Below are positions 1-12,686 of a stretch of DNA of 64,000 nt, piece after piece. Made by a program: the position numbers and the translations under genes. Source of the stretch: Bugulina stolonifera (taxonomy: Eukaryota; Bryozoa; Gymnolaemata; Cheilostomatida; Bugulidae); assembly GCA_935421135.1 (NCBI GenBank), contig OW285188.1:22917233-22981232 (forward strand). Reading direction: 5' to 3'. The notes beneath the pieces are model-generated. The model was not told where the DNA came from. It was given only the letters and a program-made list of their open reading frames with translations, and ran no database searches. Every line of letters starts with the position of its first letter. Position 1 is the stretch's first letter.

Positions 1-250
1 ATCTGTTATTAAATCACATTATACTATATTATTGGCTCTTGTCATAAGCAATGATATTTGCCTCCTTTTTTTTTTTTTTTTGTTCTCTTTGTTTATTTAT
101 TTATTCTCTCCTATGAGTTGTATATAATACATATATATTCTTTTTGTGGTCAACAAGTTACCTTTAACAAAATAATGTTATCTGTAAACTTTTAGAAAAC
201 CCAATAAATGTAATGTAATGTATATGAAAAATTTTGCCATCCTCAATGAC

Positions 251-487
251 TTATGTTACCATGGTGTCACCTTGTACTTCCCCTTTTCCTACCACATTGG
301 CCCCACCATCTTTGAAACTTTGATACCTAATACTAGCTCTGTAACTTACCAGTGTCTTCATTTGATGAAGAGGTCAGTGCTGACTGAACCTTGCTCAGTT
401 GCACCGAGCTGCTGGAAAGGATGGAGTGGTAGAACAGCAGCTTGGCAGCTTGTTCTTCCTTCTTCAACTGTTCCTCCATGACGGTTT
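251..487 (-). CDS. Last two exons of an unrecognised gene
   Basis: Two exons read on the minus strand. The first, 487-350, has a TTAACAG acceptor and a GTAAGT donor. It is open and encodes a Lys/Glu/Gln-rich helical stretch beginning TVMEEQLKKEEQAAKLLF, then a Ser-rich part ending SSSNEDT. The second, 309-251, joins in phase and ends KGEVQGDTMVT followed by TAA. The protein family is not recognised. Composition suggests a short coiled coil with an acidic, flexible C-terminus. The 5' exons would lie at higher coordinates, possibly those at 1007-2167. The call rests on splice consensus and open frame only. Confidence 0.33.
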
Positions 488-1006
488 CTGTTAATAGTGT
501 TAGTACATGTACATGTAGACCAGTTCATCTGCTCCTCATCTCAAATTATATGAAAATGCTGTAGTACTAACCAGTACATGTACAACTACCCTCCCCTAAA
601 ATTTCTATGGAACGGACAGACAGCTACTAATAACAGATCTATACACTCCACTCAGCCTTTCATCTCTGATCAAGCGCATGATAAGTATGAAGCTGTTACA
701 TAATAGCTGCTACTAGCCTACTGGCTACTGCTAACCATAGCCTACTAGTAGCCTGAGTACTCCTACAATACAATAGTCATAATCTTCAGAGGTCACAAAC
801 TTGCCCTCCACGCTACATTATATAACAATACTAAAATACAGCAACCCCTCACTTCCTTGTATAGGGCTTTTTAGTGCCAAATGCATTACATGTACACTGT
901 ACCTGTATTACTGTATGCATATTTTTATGAGTTGGGATAGTGGACATGTGTGGGTGAGAAAGTTCCTTGTATTGCATGGGGTAGTTTAATGTAGTAACAA
1001 GTAAAC

Positions 1007-2167
1007 CTGCAGCAAAGACTGCACCTTAGCCTCAGAGACTATTGCCTGTTGGTACAACATACAATAGTATAGTTTTCACATAATCTATGCTACACTACAT
1101 GTAGTGTTGGTTTTGGAGACATGGTGTAATTAAGAAATTTCTTAATATAGTGGTTCATATATTATAATATATACAGAGAGAACAGGCCAACCAGTGCAGT
1201 ACTAGTGCAAACTTCTCTATTTTCATCACAGAATTACCTAAAACATTGTCTTCCTCAAATTTCCCCATTGTCACTAGTCATGGAGAAGCTGAAACCAGCA
1301 AAAGGTAAAGCTAAAGCTGACAGCATACATGTGAGTAAGCACCATAGCTTTGATATAAAAAATGTGGAAAACACATGTTCTGCATTGTGTATATTATATC
1401 ATGTTAGAAATGAACCACTTAAAGTGGGTACACTTCCAAATCAGGTGCTGAGAGTCTTAAAATGAATAAAAAATGGGCATTCTGAAATAACACTATTCTA
1501 GCCAGCCAATAAGCCTTATTGTTATTGTAATGTTTCTGCTGGGTATGGGAGTGCTGACCCGATAGCGCAGGTGTGAGAAGAGCCTATGAGTGGTGCTAGG
1601 CCTTCTATGTTACATATAGAACGAACAGTATTTGTGATTATAGTAATTAACCAAGATGACATATTAGGTCCCAGGTCAATGCTTAGACTTGTTCTTGGGA
1701 AAGAGTATGTTCAATCCTAGTAGATAGTTCGGGAATCAAGGTCCAATGGGACCAAGAGCTGGAACTAACCTTAGCTACAAAAGAAAACTCTGTATAAAAA
1801 GTAGGCAAACAATCAATTCAAAGATTTATTTAGTTTGACCATTGAATTTTAATGCATTATACTCTGTTATACTGTAATATATATAATTGTAGTCTACCAA
1901 ATGCATAATTTGTGAATATAATGGATTCACACACTGACTACACACTGCACACCTATTATAAGATAGTAGTAAATTCACCTTACCTTCAACACTATAGGGC
2001 TGTTACTAGACCCAATTGTGTTACTGTATGAACATGAATTCAATGATTTATTTCCTGATATCAGACTTAGCTGGCTGTCATTGGTCATTTTTGTTGGTTT
2101 GGCTATTATCTCTCTAAGCAATGCACTGATAACAAATAGCTCATAGACTTGAACAAGGGCCACTGCT
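1007..2167 (-). CDS. Possible upstream exons of the same unrecognised minus-strand gene
   Basis: Two candidate exons. One ends at 1984 with a GTAAGG donor and is open back to about 2159; it encodes LVQVYELFVISALLREIIAKP and a Ser/Asn-rich tail ending IVLK. The other is 1045-1007, a 39-base phase-0 exon (AIVSEAKVQSLLQ) with a CCAACAG acceptor and GTTTAC donor. A hairpin MITE at 2168-2291 abuts the 5' side of the first exon. Without the MITE the open frame would continue a few codons to a CAACAG acceptor at about 2310, so the insertion may have damaged or moved the splice site. No phase-compatible link to the exon at 487-350 was found. Confidence 0.22.
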
Positions 2168-3132
2168 CATGGGTACTCATAAGCTATTAATTATAATTAG
2201 AAGTTGTCCTCTTTCAATTTATCTTCATTTTCTTTCATAAATTGAGAGAGGACAACTGCTAATTGTAATCAATAGCTTATAAGTACCCATGCCACTGCTA
2301 CTATCTGTTGGAACTAAATGTAGCAGACATCTATAGTATGTTGTACACTGTGGAGTTATGCTCTCTCTCTCTCACACTCCCACTCTCTCTATGGAAAAAG
2401 GACTGAGAGCTGCACTGTGATATTCTCATTGTCTATATATTGCATGTACAATTATATTGGACAAGACAGAGTTAGCTAGCTATACACTCCTTCTATGAAG
2501 GCTCACCCCCTTAGCTCATCGTCCCTTAGCCCTACCACCCACTCTTTCAATTTGGCCAATCAAACAAAATTGTTATTGTAATTTAGAACAGAACATCAGA
2601 TCAATAGCAAACAAAGATTATATTGTACTCCATAAAGTTAAACTATTTATTCCATTTCCAAAACAAAACTTCTGCAAATGTTTGTAGCACTTGATAATTT
2701 TGCCTTTTTTATTTGCATGTAGTTATAAACTTGTCAGCTGGAAATGGATCAATATTAGAGTACATTAGAAGCATTTATTATTTATTGATAGACAAGGTAC
2801 AATATATTATATGCAACAATGCACAATATACATGTAGTTGTCACTGGATTCTGTCTTTGGTTTCCAAAATGAAACAAACGAGAAATATTATGATACAACC
2901 ACAATACAAGCAACACACTGGTACTTGTAAGCTTTTGGTAACAATTAGAAGCTGCACTCTCCCAAAGAGCAAAGACCACTGTTACAAGTTACATGTAGCT
3001 TGCAATCCTTTCATAAGATAGACACAATTATTTAGTATTATAACTATTAGTATAATATTATACATGCTTATGCTTATTAATTTTTACTCCTTGCTCTAGG
3101 CTACCATTGGTGAATTGGAAGATGTGATATGA
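1280..3132 (+). CDS. Possible small plus-strand gene, first and last exons only
   Basis: An ATG at 1280 opens a 17-codon basic exon (MEKLKPAKGKAKADSIH) ending at a GTGAGT donor after 1330. A strong pyrimidine-rich acceptor (TTGCTCTAG) precedes 3100-3132, which encodes ATIGELEDVI and a stop. The two are phase compatible but there may be middle exons. The family is not recognised. This is a weak call. Confidence 0.18.
2160..2299. mobile_element. Hairpin MITE, 124 bp, 8-bp target duplication
   Basis: The element at 2168-2291 is an almost complete inverted repeat. It starts CATGGGTACTCATAAGC and ends GCTTATAAGTACCCATG, with arms of about 55 bp around a short loop. CCACTGCT is directly repeated at 2160-2167 and 2292-2299. 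An 8-bp duplication is typical of hAT-mobilised elements, so this is probably a non-autonomous hAT MITE. Confidence 0.75.
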
Positions 3133-3319
3133 AGTAGCTTGGTTGCCATTTCACCCAAATTGAAAGAGGACAGCTTTGTATTATAATCAGATGATTATCA
3201 GGAAGTAGTTCTACAATTCCTTGAGGTTACAGATCTAATGCCTAATGGGTACACTCCAGGTGAAGTAGGAGCGTAGTGACATAGGGTTGGGGTGAAGTAA
3301 AGGTACCATGATGTAGGAG

Positions 3320-4055
3320 TGCAGTGATGTAGTGACATAGCTATGTAGGGGTATAGTGATGTAAGGGTATAGTGATGTAGGGGTATAGTGATGTAGGGGT
3401 GTAGTGATGAAGGGGTGTAGCAATGTAGGAGTGTAGTGATGTAGGGGTATAGTGATGTAGGGGTATAGTGATGTAGGGGTATAGTGATGTAGGAGTGTAG
3501 TGATGTAGGGGTATAGTGATGTAGGGGTATAGTGATGTAAGGTTATAGTGATGTAGGGGTATAGTGATGTAGGGGTATAGTGATGTAAGGTTATAGTGAT
3601 GTAAGGGTGTAGTGATGTAGGGGTGTAGCGATGTAGGGGTATAGTGATGTAGGGGTGTAGTGATGTAGGGGTATAGTGATGTAAGGTTATAGTGATGTAG
3701 GGGTATAGCGATGTAGGGGTATAGTGATGTAAGGGTATAGTGGTGTAGTGATGTAGGATGTAGTGATGTACATGTACATGTAGGTGTGTAGTGATGTAAG
3801 GGTATAGTGGTGTAGTGATGTAAGGTTATAGTGATGTAAGGGTGTAGTGATGTAGGGGTATAGTGATGTAGGGGTATAGTGATGTAGGGGTGTAGTGATG
3901 TAGGGGTATAGTGATGTAAGGTTATAGTGATGTAGGGGTATAGTGATGTAGGGGTATAGTGATGTAGGGGTATAGTGATGTAGGGGTATAGTGATGTAGG
4001 GATACAGTGATGTAGGGGTATAGTGATGTAGTAATATAAGGGCATAGTCATGTAG
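3320..4055. repeat. 16-bp minisatellite (TATAGTGATGTAGGGG)
   Basis: About 45 tandem copies of a 16-bp unit, TATAGTGATGTAGGGG, with frequent GTGTAG and TTATAG variants and a short ACATGT interruption near 3768. Sixteen is not a multiple of three, but 48 bp is, so one minus-strand frame stays open and reads a 16-residue Tyr/His/Pro/Thr repeat. I treat that as a by-product of the repeat, not a gene. Confidence 0.9.
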
Positions 4056-5054
4056 GGCCAGGGGTGTGGCAATAGCTGACTTTAATAACCTTTAATACTT
4101 TATCCAGTTTATCTTACCATTTCCTCCAATGTTCTACCAAAGAGTGTTTACTACTAAGTGGGTCAAATGTTAGAACTCTGTTTCTATAACTAAATATGCC
4201 ACTGCTAGATTGATGAATTATCCCCTCTACATGTACAAAGTTTTCAACACCTTTAATTGTTCACCTTTGTTATTGTAATGTACATTATTTTAAAGAGAAT
4301 CGATACTAAAAATTCATTCTACTGTGTAAATTATTTAGCATGAACTCTGCCTGTATCCAAGTGATTAGATCTCAAAAGTTAGTCAATAATATTTCTAAAT
4401 TTTTTTACAAAACCATGAAAATAAGTTAACTGTTAGCAGTTGGTCGTGTAAGTTTCAGTGTATTATTTGATCACTATGAAGGTATGAACTCATCAGATAG
4501 AGTCATAGAGATAGTTAAACATAAGAACAACTTCAGTGTAAAATAAATGATTTTAATCTTAGCAACAGCATGATAATGAATTATTTTGAATACTAACAGT
4601 TGTATGTATGTATATTAGTTGCCCGGGGATATTTTCTGCCTTTTATTTCCCATCTGAAATAAACAGACATCTCATATAAGTTTGTAAGCTAACATCCTAT
4701 AATTGATCAATGGCCTATCGGGTTTTCAAGTATGTGTTGTACTTGAATGTATTGTGCAAGTACATACATGTTATACTTGTAGTATTGTTCAAGTACTCTT
4801 TCTGAGTAAAACACATTGTGGAGTTGCTCCCCTTTTAAAGAAAGAGGTGGGTAACTCTAAACTATTTCAATGCATTATTACTTCCATGTATGCGTACGTA
4901 ATGTAATTGAAACAGGCCTGTTCACACTCACAGCTGATGTAAGAGGCATATATGTATGTGTATCACATATAGCTGGTACACTGACGTAGGTATGTGATGC
5001 ACAGATCAGCAAGGTAAGTTATGTACTTACATGTATGTTCCAACCACCTTTACT
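4056..5054. other. Intergenic AT-rich sequence
   Basis: No supported exon, RNA gene or repeat family seen. It holds scattered ACATGT-type microsatellite words and lies downstream of the secreted-protein gene at 5055-9660. Confidence 0.5.
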
Positions 5055-8000
5055 CTACCCATTAATAGTTGTACATCTCAGTACGTGTCTCACTCTAGGC
5101 AGTACACACTCGTGGTACACAGTGTCCGGGCAGAAGAGGTTTGGTATATCAAAATGTGACAGGAGGCCGTCAAGATTTCCAAAGTCAAAAGACGGCAGGT
5201 TGAAGTTGTAGTTCAAGTTGAAGATGTTGGAGAAGTTGGGTACTCCTACAGGGAATATTGTAATAGATAAGAATACTGATACCTATAATACACATGTGTA
5301 GGTGTACACATTGACCTGTGCAAGTCACCCTAGATATGAATACAGTCTGGGACCACTGACACTGATAGAACAATAATCAAAATAATTATAACTAATGAAC
5401 TAAATGCCTAGAAAATTTTTAAACAATTGAATGCTACAATGTAGATCGTAATCGACTGTATACACATGTATATAACATGTATTACTATTCATAGATGTCT
5501 ACAGTTTAGATAAATTGGTAGATATAAAATAATATACCTGGAAGTTCAAATTTAGGAAGGGCATCGAGTATTTCTCCAATCAGATCATTAACGATATCAA
5601 GAAGTGGATCGAATATGGCACCGACGCCATCGAGTAGATCCTGGGCAGAGACACACAGACTTCCTCTCTTCTGAACTGACAGATAAGTGTTGGCAGACTC
5701 TTTGCTGATTTTAGCCAGTGTTCTCTTCTTCAATGCCTGTACACCGGACACATCATCTGAGTCGCTGTGACAGAACAAGTATAATGGAAATGTTGAGCGT
5801 GTCTATATTATAGAGTATGTGAGAATTTTAACAATGGAAATTGAATTGCTCATTATTGCCTTTGCGACCTCTGAGACCAAAAGGTCAATAGGTTCTTCAA
5901 ATACTCACTCTGTTAACAAAGATCGTCTCTTCCTTCTCCAGCCCCAACTCTTGAATCCTTCAGCAATTTCTCTGCAATTAAAAGGAGCATAAAATTTGTT
6001 TACAACTAAGAACTTCATAAGAACTACATGTAATTGTATTCATGAAACATGAACAAATCAAAGCTGATGTGGATTAACAAACAGGGTTAATCAATTCTGA
6101 CCAATACAAATGTGTTCTTACATGATGCAGGGTGGCGCATTGAAGGCCAAGGATTTAGTACAGATAGCATTACTTGTACTCATTGATATTGGATATGTTG
6201 AAAGCCAGATTTGTAGTTTGAGCGATCAATTTCACATATAATCATTTATACTACTATTGATATACAGGATATGTTTTTGGCAAAGAATTTATTTTTAGAG
6301 CAGTCAGAGACTTATCATTGATAGTTTTTAGCTATACTGAGTGCTATTTAAATTTAGTGTATGCACAACTTTTGTTAACTTGTATTAATTTTAGACTGAA
6401 TAGGTTGTATGAGGTGTTGATATAATATTATGCACAAAAATTTTACTATTTTTGTCAAAATTAGCTCTTTAGACGGAAATCTTTCTCTAATCCCATATTT
6501 GCTCACACTATTCACTTGGCATCACCCTTACACTACAAGTGGTAATTAAAACTTACTCAAGTATTTCCAACTCTCTCAAGTCCTCCAGAGCATCAAGTGG
6601 GTTTGGAATACAGAGTTCCTTATCCAGAACAGACTGGATATCACCAAAGAAATCCAGAATAGGTTCGAGAGCATCGTACATGTCCTCCATAGCATCAACA
6701 ATGAAATCAATATTTGGCCACTGGAGGACAGCTGAAGCAACTGCTTTAACACTCTGACAAGCAGAGTCCACACCTCCTAGACCTAGAGATATATATTGTA
6801 TATCAGCACATGTATTAAATGATGTTTTTAATGCATGAAGGAATTTGTACATGTATATAGTATAATTAACTAATTCTCAATGGATGAACAGTGCTACCTA
6901 TCTCGGCATTAGATGAACTACAAAATATACATTATAACTGCACATGTATGTTAAGTATATACATGCATCATTATTCTCTAAGTTTAGGAAGTGTGAATTA
7001 TGCTTGTCTATATATTATATTACATTCTATTACATTACATCGCATCACAGTGCAGTACAACACAGCGCAGTACATCACAGTGCAGTACATCACAGTGCAG
7101 TACATCACAGCGCAGTACATCACAGCGCAGTACATCACAGCGCAGTACATCACAGCGCAGTACATCACAGCGTAGTGCATCACAGCGCAGTGCATCACAG
7201 CGCATTGCACCACAGCGCAGCGCAGCACAGCACAGCATAGCATAACATATTAACATAACATAACAATATAATAAAATGTATAATATAATATACAGTAACA
7301 TATATAATAATGAATATCAATACTATTATGTCTAAATATCATGTACATGTACATGTACATGTACATGTACATGTACATATACATGTACATGTACATGTAT
7401 ATAATAGGGGTGGAACCAAAAGGAGGAAGCATGAGTTTGGATAAAATTTGTCAATTTACAGTCTGGGTTTGGTTGGATCATTCGATGTGCATCAGTTTAG
7501 AGAAGCAAAATTCACATAGCATGAAATGCTTTGAGTTATGATTTGATGTAATTTTTGAACTATATATGCATGTACATCCCAAGCGTCTATTTCGTGTTTG
7601 GACAACATGTACGTATTGATAAATTACATACTTGCACAATGTGCAGAATAAACTATTATGTAAAAATCATGTAGACCTACATGTAGGCCTACATGCATAA
7701 CATAATATAACTGTTACTATATTATCATCATTGCACAGTGTTACTACATGTAATTTAATCAATTACCTGAGTTTATTGCAGATACCCCAGCGGTAACAGC
7801 CTCTTCTGCTTTTTCAACATTTGATAGTTGTGCCTCCATGATTGCTTTCAACAAACCTGGTGCTGCATTGCTAACGCATTCCGCTGTTTGAGCCAAACGA
7901 CCGTATGCAGTCTTTGCATCCGCACATTTTTCTTTGATTTCCCCAATGGAGTTGATAGCTAGAATAGTTTAATAAGAGCTGTCTATATAATATGTAAGTG

Positions 8001-9660
8001 AAGTTCCTTTTACCACCAATTGAACAAGCACAATTTTGTACAAACATATATAATTTTTAAATACATGTAAGTACTAACTGCTAAAGTACTAACTGCAATA
8101 ACTAAAGATGAGTATCGAAATATAAGAGAATCAGTGATGCTAAAACTTGTATTTAAATTTCATATGGGATTAAATCTGTTATGTTTAGTTGGAATGAAAA
8201 CACTGAACATAGAAGGCTCTTCAATTTCAGTATAACATCTGCTTACAAACGGTGGGTAAAAGGATATGGCTATCATCGTATTAGACCCTCACTCTCATGT
8301 ACCAATCGCACTGAATTCAGTGGGTTTCCATTACAGCTATTACTAGCTCATGGGATTGGTTGGTAGATACCAATAACCAAAGTCATTGGTTCAACTATTA
8401 TTCCGTTCAGCAATGAATTTGTACTAAAACGGACACATGACAACTGGGAGAGGGTGTCTATGGGTTGGTGAACTACTCATATCATAAATCTAACATAGTC
8501 AAGACTTTTCACCCATGGAAACAGACAAATAGTTTACGAATTACCTTCAACCCCTTGATCTACTCTGGATTTCCATGGGTAGATTTTCTTATCAATAGCC
8601 TTCACTCTGTCATATGCACTAGATAGAGTGGGTCTCATAGCTTTAATAGTACCATCTAGCACATTCAGTGCTGTACCAACACCAGGAATATATTTGGCAA
8701 GCCTCAGAACAGAACTAAATGTGTCAAATCCATCATCTACTTTCTTCATGTGACCTTCCAGTTTATGGATCTAAAACAGTAAAATCATATTTAAAAATAA
8801 TTATATTATTTTATAGATAGTGACATTGTCTTTGAATATTCACTGGAGAGGCATCAATTTATATAAACAACACCATAGATATCTAATGAATAGGGTTGGT
8901 GTAGTGTAAACACCAAGTAGGAGTTGGGCTAAAAGTTGGAGTTGGTTTAATTGTTCATAGAGCTCACTTGATCAATGTAGTGAGAAAGCTTCTCTAGCCC
9001 AGATTTTACTGATGATACACACTGCTCAATTGAGGTAACCTTTGTAACGCATGTACCAAAGGCATTCTCCAAGTCATTTCCATATCCCAAGGCTATCAAA
9101 CCCAAGATGGCAGCAAAGCCCAGTAACCTACAAATATCTCGACTCATAAACATACAGTTTGGATGAGTTCTTAGTAGCAACAAAAGTGGCTGGATATACT
9201 TATGTTTGATCAACTGTAATGGGCTGTGTCTATCCTAATTGCTAATATTCGCAGGGCATCAATTAATTGAGCATAAGCAAAGCAAAATAATGATGCCATC
9301 CTAGCGAAGACGACATATAATTATCACTAGTGTGGAATATTTTATACATGTATATGCATCACATGCACTTCATATTACTTTGTAAATAATAATCTTTTTC
9401 ACATAGAAATATTTGCCAGCTGAATAGAGACTGGTTGAATTATATAGAGAGCAGAGTCGTATTTTAAGGGGCGGCAGGGAGGCACTGCCACCCCTGTTGC
9501 CAAAATAAAGTGGCCTAAAAACACTACTTTTAAAAACTGGGCACTATTTCCCTTTATATTTGCTTGATTTTCGCACCTCCACCCACTCAGTAGAACTTTC
9601 TGCCTCCCCACTGGATTTTTCTAACCTACGCCCCTGGAGAGTATAACAATCTTACCTCAT
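5055..9660 (-). CDS. Unrecognised secreted protein, 429 aa, eight exons
   Basis: Minus-strand exons in order: 9660-9656 (ATGAG), 9127-8968, 8770-8545, 7958-7767, 6782-6557, 5971-5909, 5764-5538, 5245-5055 (TAG). Every join keeps phase and uses GT-AG. The start is chosen because the five-base first exon spliced to exon 2 gives a compact signal peptide, MRLLGFAAILGLIALGYG, followed by NDLENAFGTC. The mature protein has regularly spaced single cysteines and looks amphipathic-helical. Exon 6 encodes WRRKRRS, a dibasic furin-like site about two thirds along, so the product may be cleaved into two chains. The C-terminal exon is Asn/Phe-rich, then Cys-containing (LFCPDTVYHECVLPR). No known domain is recognised and no transmembrane segment follows the signal. 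Function unknown; secretion is inferred from the N-terminus. Confidence 0.8.
7036..7240. repeat. 15-bp minisatellite (CAGTACATCACAGCG)
   Basis: About 13 tandem copies of a 15-bp unit, CAGTACATCACAGCG, grading into GCATCACAG variants and CACAG words at the right side. It lies in the intron between exons 4 and 5 of the secreted-protein gene. Fifteen is a multiple of three, so several frames stay open by chance. Confidence 0.9.
7340..7400. repeat. (ACATGT)n hexamer repeat
   Basis: Tandem self-complementary ACATGT hexamers. The same word recurs in short runs throughout the window (for example 18050-18115, 45690-45720, 56040-56060). Confidence 0.85.
9454..9637. mobile_element. Probable hAT-type MITE
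   Basis: A block of about 184 bp, less AT-rich than its surroundings. Its left edge (CAGAGTCGTATTTTAAG) partly matches the reverse complement of its right edge (CAGGGGCGTAGGTTAG). GAGAG flanks both sides. It lies immediately downstream of exon 1 of the secreted-protein gene, in intron 1. The CAGGGGCGTA end is common in hAT-type elements. The inverted repeat is imperfect, so confidence is moderate. Confidence 0.45.
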
Positions 9661-10549
9661 AGTGAAGAGAGTGAAAGCTGAAGATATTATTGTATACTTG
9701 CACAGATGAAGTCGAAAGTCAGATTAAACACTTACTTCTAAACCTGGCTATTATATACTCAAATTGAACCCTTTACATTCATCATACGGATGTACCCAAT
9801 CTATTGGTTAAGAGCAGTTACTAGCAATTCACTGTTTCCGTTCAACAATCATAGCTACAAATATAATACATTTGACGACTGGAGGCCCCCATCTTGGTAA
9901 AAATACTTGGTGACAGATGACAGGAATCATAGCCATAACTGACTAAAATAGTACTGCCCCCACATTTAATACATACAGAATTAGTTCACTTTCCATAACC
10001 GAAAAATGCTACAAAGCCTCACCTTTGAAAACTTCGCCCGATCTTAGTTATAGAAACTGTGCTATTTAATTTTATTAGCAAATATGAGTATATGTAGCTA
10101 AAATATCTATTCTAAGTAGTGTCATGATTAAAATGACACATCTGAAAATGATTTTCTTACCATTATTGTGACCCCATTTTTAATAATTAATGTCATAGAA
10201 CTGCGGCCATGGACCGCCACTCACACAATTTTAGTAGAGTAGCAGATGCATAGTTAGTTATTTCATCAAACATTATTCTTGTTATGGAGAATTATTAACA
10301 TTTCCCTTCAACACCAGCATACATAATTGGAGCAAACACTGAAATTAATGCAAACCCATTAAACAGCTTTAACGCATCGACTGTAGATAGTATTAAAAAC
10401 ATTCTCCATTAGAAGAAGTCTACAAACTAATTGAGATTCAAAGCTGATAAAATGAGTTCAAATACTCTGAAGATTGCTCTGAGGATATACATGATATAAA
10501 AAACTTTCCAGCCTTACTTCCCACTAATCACAGGTAAGAAAGCGATGAT
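9661..10549. other. Upstream region of the secreted-protein gene; repeated block
   Basis: No exon supported beyond the 5' UTR of the secreted-protein gene. Sequence from about 9870 to 10450 is recognisably related to 13310-14700, including the phrase CATTTCCATAAC-like stretch and a shared ATTTTTAATAAT block near 10171 and 14491. This is part of a segmental duplication. Confidence 0.55.
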
Positions 10550-10725
10550 CTAAAGAGACCTGCATTTTTTCTCGTTTGGGGTACAGAAGGCATCTCACCA
10601 ATGGCAAAGTTACTGAAGTAGCACAGGAGCATTAGATGCCCTTCCCAACACCACCGATGACCTCCAAAATCAAACCTGGAACTCCCACATGAAAGCCCAG
10701 AGCCATAGCCACTAGGCCACTTTTA
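10550..10725 (-). mobile_element. tRNA-derived SINE
   Basis: On the minus strand the block starts with a pol III A box-like TGGCCTAGTGG (10719-10709), followed about 35 bp later by a B box-like GGTTTGATTTT (10677-10667). A non-tRNA body containing GGGAAGGGCATCTAATGCTCC then runs to an A-rich end near 10560. This is the standard layout of a tRNA-derived SINE. A cloverleaf intact enough for a real tRNA is not seen. Confidence 0.6.
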
Positions 10726-12497
10726 TCTATGTTTGTATAATGATTCAAAATGACATATTATTGTTCTAATTGTAGTATCATTATTAGTTCTTCTTCTGCA
10801 TTAAAATACCTACATGTTATCTTAGTGCCTACTTGGGGGGGGGGGTGACTTTGTGCTATTGGCTCCCGGGTGCCTGTTGTTATGTCTTAGTCGGTCCTCC
10901 CGATGTCTAGTCGCACCACTTTTTACGATATTATTTTATTTGATGTAGACTGGAAGTGTACTAGCCGTAAGTGCTCTTAGTATAAAAACTGGGATTATTT
11001 TGTATAGCAGTTACAGTGTAGTTGTTATGAGAATTCAATAGTCATTCTATTACACATCTGTACAATTCTGCGTGGTAGATTCTAGCTAGTAGCCTCTTAG
11101 CCTAAGTTCCTATGGGAACTGACAGCCAGAGCATCTAGAGTAGCATAGTATCCATGAACACATAAGAATACAGGTCATGTAAGTATACAAGTTAGCAACC
11201 TGGGCTTAGTCAGCTGCATAATTCACTCAGTACATGTAATACCGGATAGGGCTGATAGACCAATTTCGACCTTCTGACACATGCCTTAGTGCACTAGGAT
11301 CACTATAGTAGATTAATTTTCACTTAGTAAAACAAACCGTACTGTATTCAACCATAATGCCAGGTAAATATTGGCGAAGTTTCTAGGATTAGTAACAAAT
11401 AAGCAGTAAAACACAAAGCTGTCTCAGAAGCAAATAATTAAGCATGTGCCAGTTGAGAAAAAATAATAATTATTGTGGAACAACTAAAATTTGAGACTGA
11501 AAACGCAATTAAGATTAAACTACAGAATGCTCTGGTCTGCAAACATGAAACTCTAGTACTAAAATACAAAAAAAATGGCCGTTGGACATTCTTGATTTCA
11601 TGAACTAAAACCTTTTTTTGTAATAAACTATACTATAAAGTTAAGTGGACGCAAGTGCAAGTAAGCTACGACGTAGTCGCATTAATGTAGCATGTGCATC
11701 AGTTGGTTATTCAAAATAGGCCTGTATCTTATTTTTACGTTCATGTTATATGGGCTCAGGTGTTATGATCCGATCTATATTGTAACACAAAAGCATAATA
11801 TATGAGGTGGAAGAGACGACTTATTTACCAAGGATTAGAAAGTAGGAATTAATGAACCTCATGTGTTTAGTGGAGAGTGTAGATTTGAAAATGTCACCAC
11901 ACCTATTCATGCATAGCTTCAGTGTTTGAAGCAATCGGCTAAGTGTGGTGTAGCAATACTCGTACCCGTTTATCATTGGATGCAGATAGCACTAGTCGTA
12001 TACTGGCCAATACTGTGTGAGTGAGATGGAAATAAACTAGAGAAGTAATACTTGATCTGATACAATAATTCTAACAATGTTGAGATTTTGTCAGCTAAAA
12101 TATCAATTTGCTGATTTAGTAATGTGTGGCAAGCCATCCTCTACTTTGAAAGTTAGGAGGGACCAAGCTTGTACATACAAGGTAGAAATGTACCTGTTTG
12201 CAGATTTGGCAAATATGATTCTAAAATATACAAATGAGTGTACTGTACCCATGATATGCACCTTTTCAGTACAGCGATCCTAGGTGAAAACCATGGTAGA
12301 AATATCTTTGATGGTGACAACTAACCGCTATTGCCTATTCTTGTAGTGCTATTGTGGTGAGGAGGACCGACTCCCTAACCCTCCTCATACTTGACATTGT
12401 CCATACTTACTGCCATAATTGCTCCTAATCTATTTATTTCCTAGATTACTGGTTGTAACTTACTTAATACTTTATGTATAACTTGCCTTTTATACCT
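10726..12497. other. Intergenic; no gene seen
   Basis: A short G10 tract near 10836, scattered ACATGT words and diverged copies of sequence also present at 14800-15060. No exon with convincing splice sites and coding character was found. Confidence 0.5.
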
Positions 12498-12686
12498 GTT
12501 GTAATGGGGCCGAGGTCTCAGAATTAGTTGCAATCAATTTATTATGTTATATACATTATTATAAGCATATTTTGTACGAGGTCGACCTTTAAGAGATCGT
12601 GCTTCATCCTTTTGTCAACCATCTTGTTGCGCAATTTCCAGATGATACTACGTCATCCTTTATACCGGAAACGCAATAGTATATAA
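12498..12686 (+). mobile_element. Truncated LTR, same family as the LTR at 15261
   Basis: Starts TGTAATGGGGCCGAGG and shares the order of motifs of the LTR at 15261-15781: a (C)GACCTCTCAGAAT-like start, ATTATAAGCA, then CATCTTGTTGCGCAA(C/T)TTCC. It stops at 12686 where a hAT element begins, so its right part is missing. Confidence 0.55.

Noticed and set aside
3320..4055. CRISPR-like or other spaced repeat array
   Set aside because: Units are directly abutting without unique spacers and the genome is eukaryotic.
3341..4072. 243-codon Tyr/His/Pro/Thr repeat frame on the minus strand
   Set aside because: By-product of a 16-bp minisatellite whose 48-bp super-period happens to lack stops in one frame.
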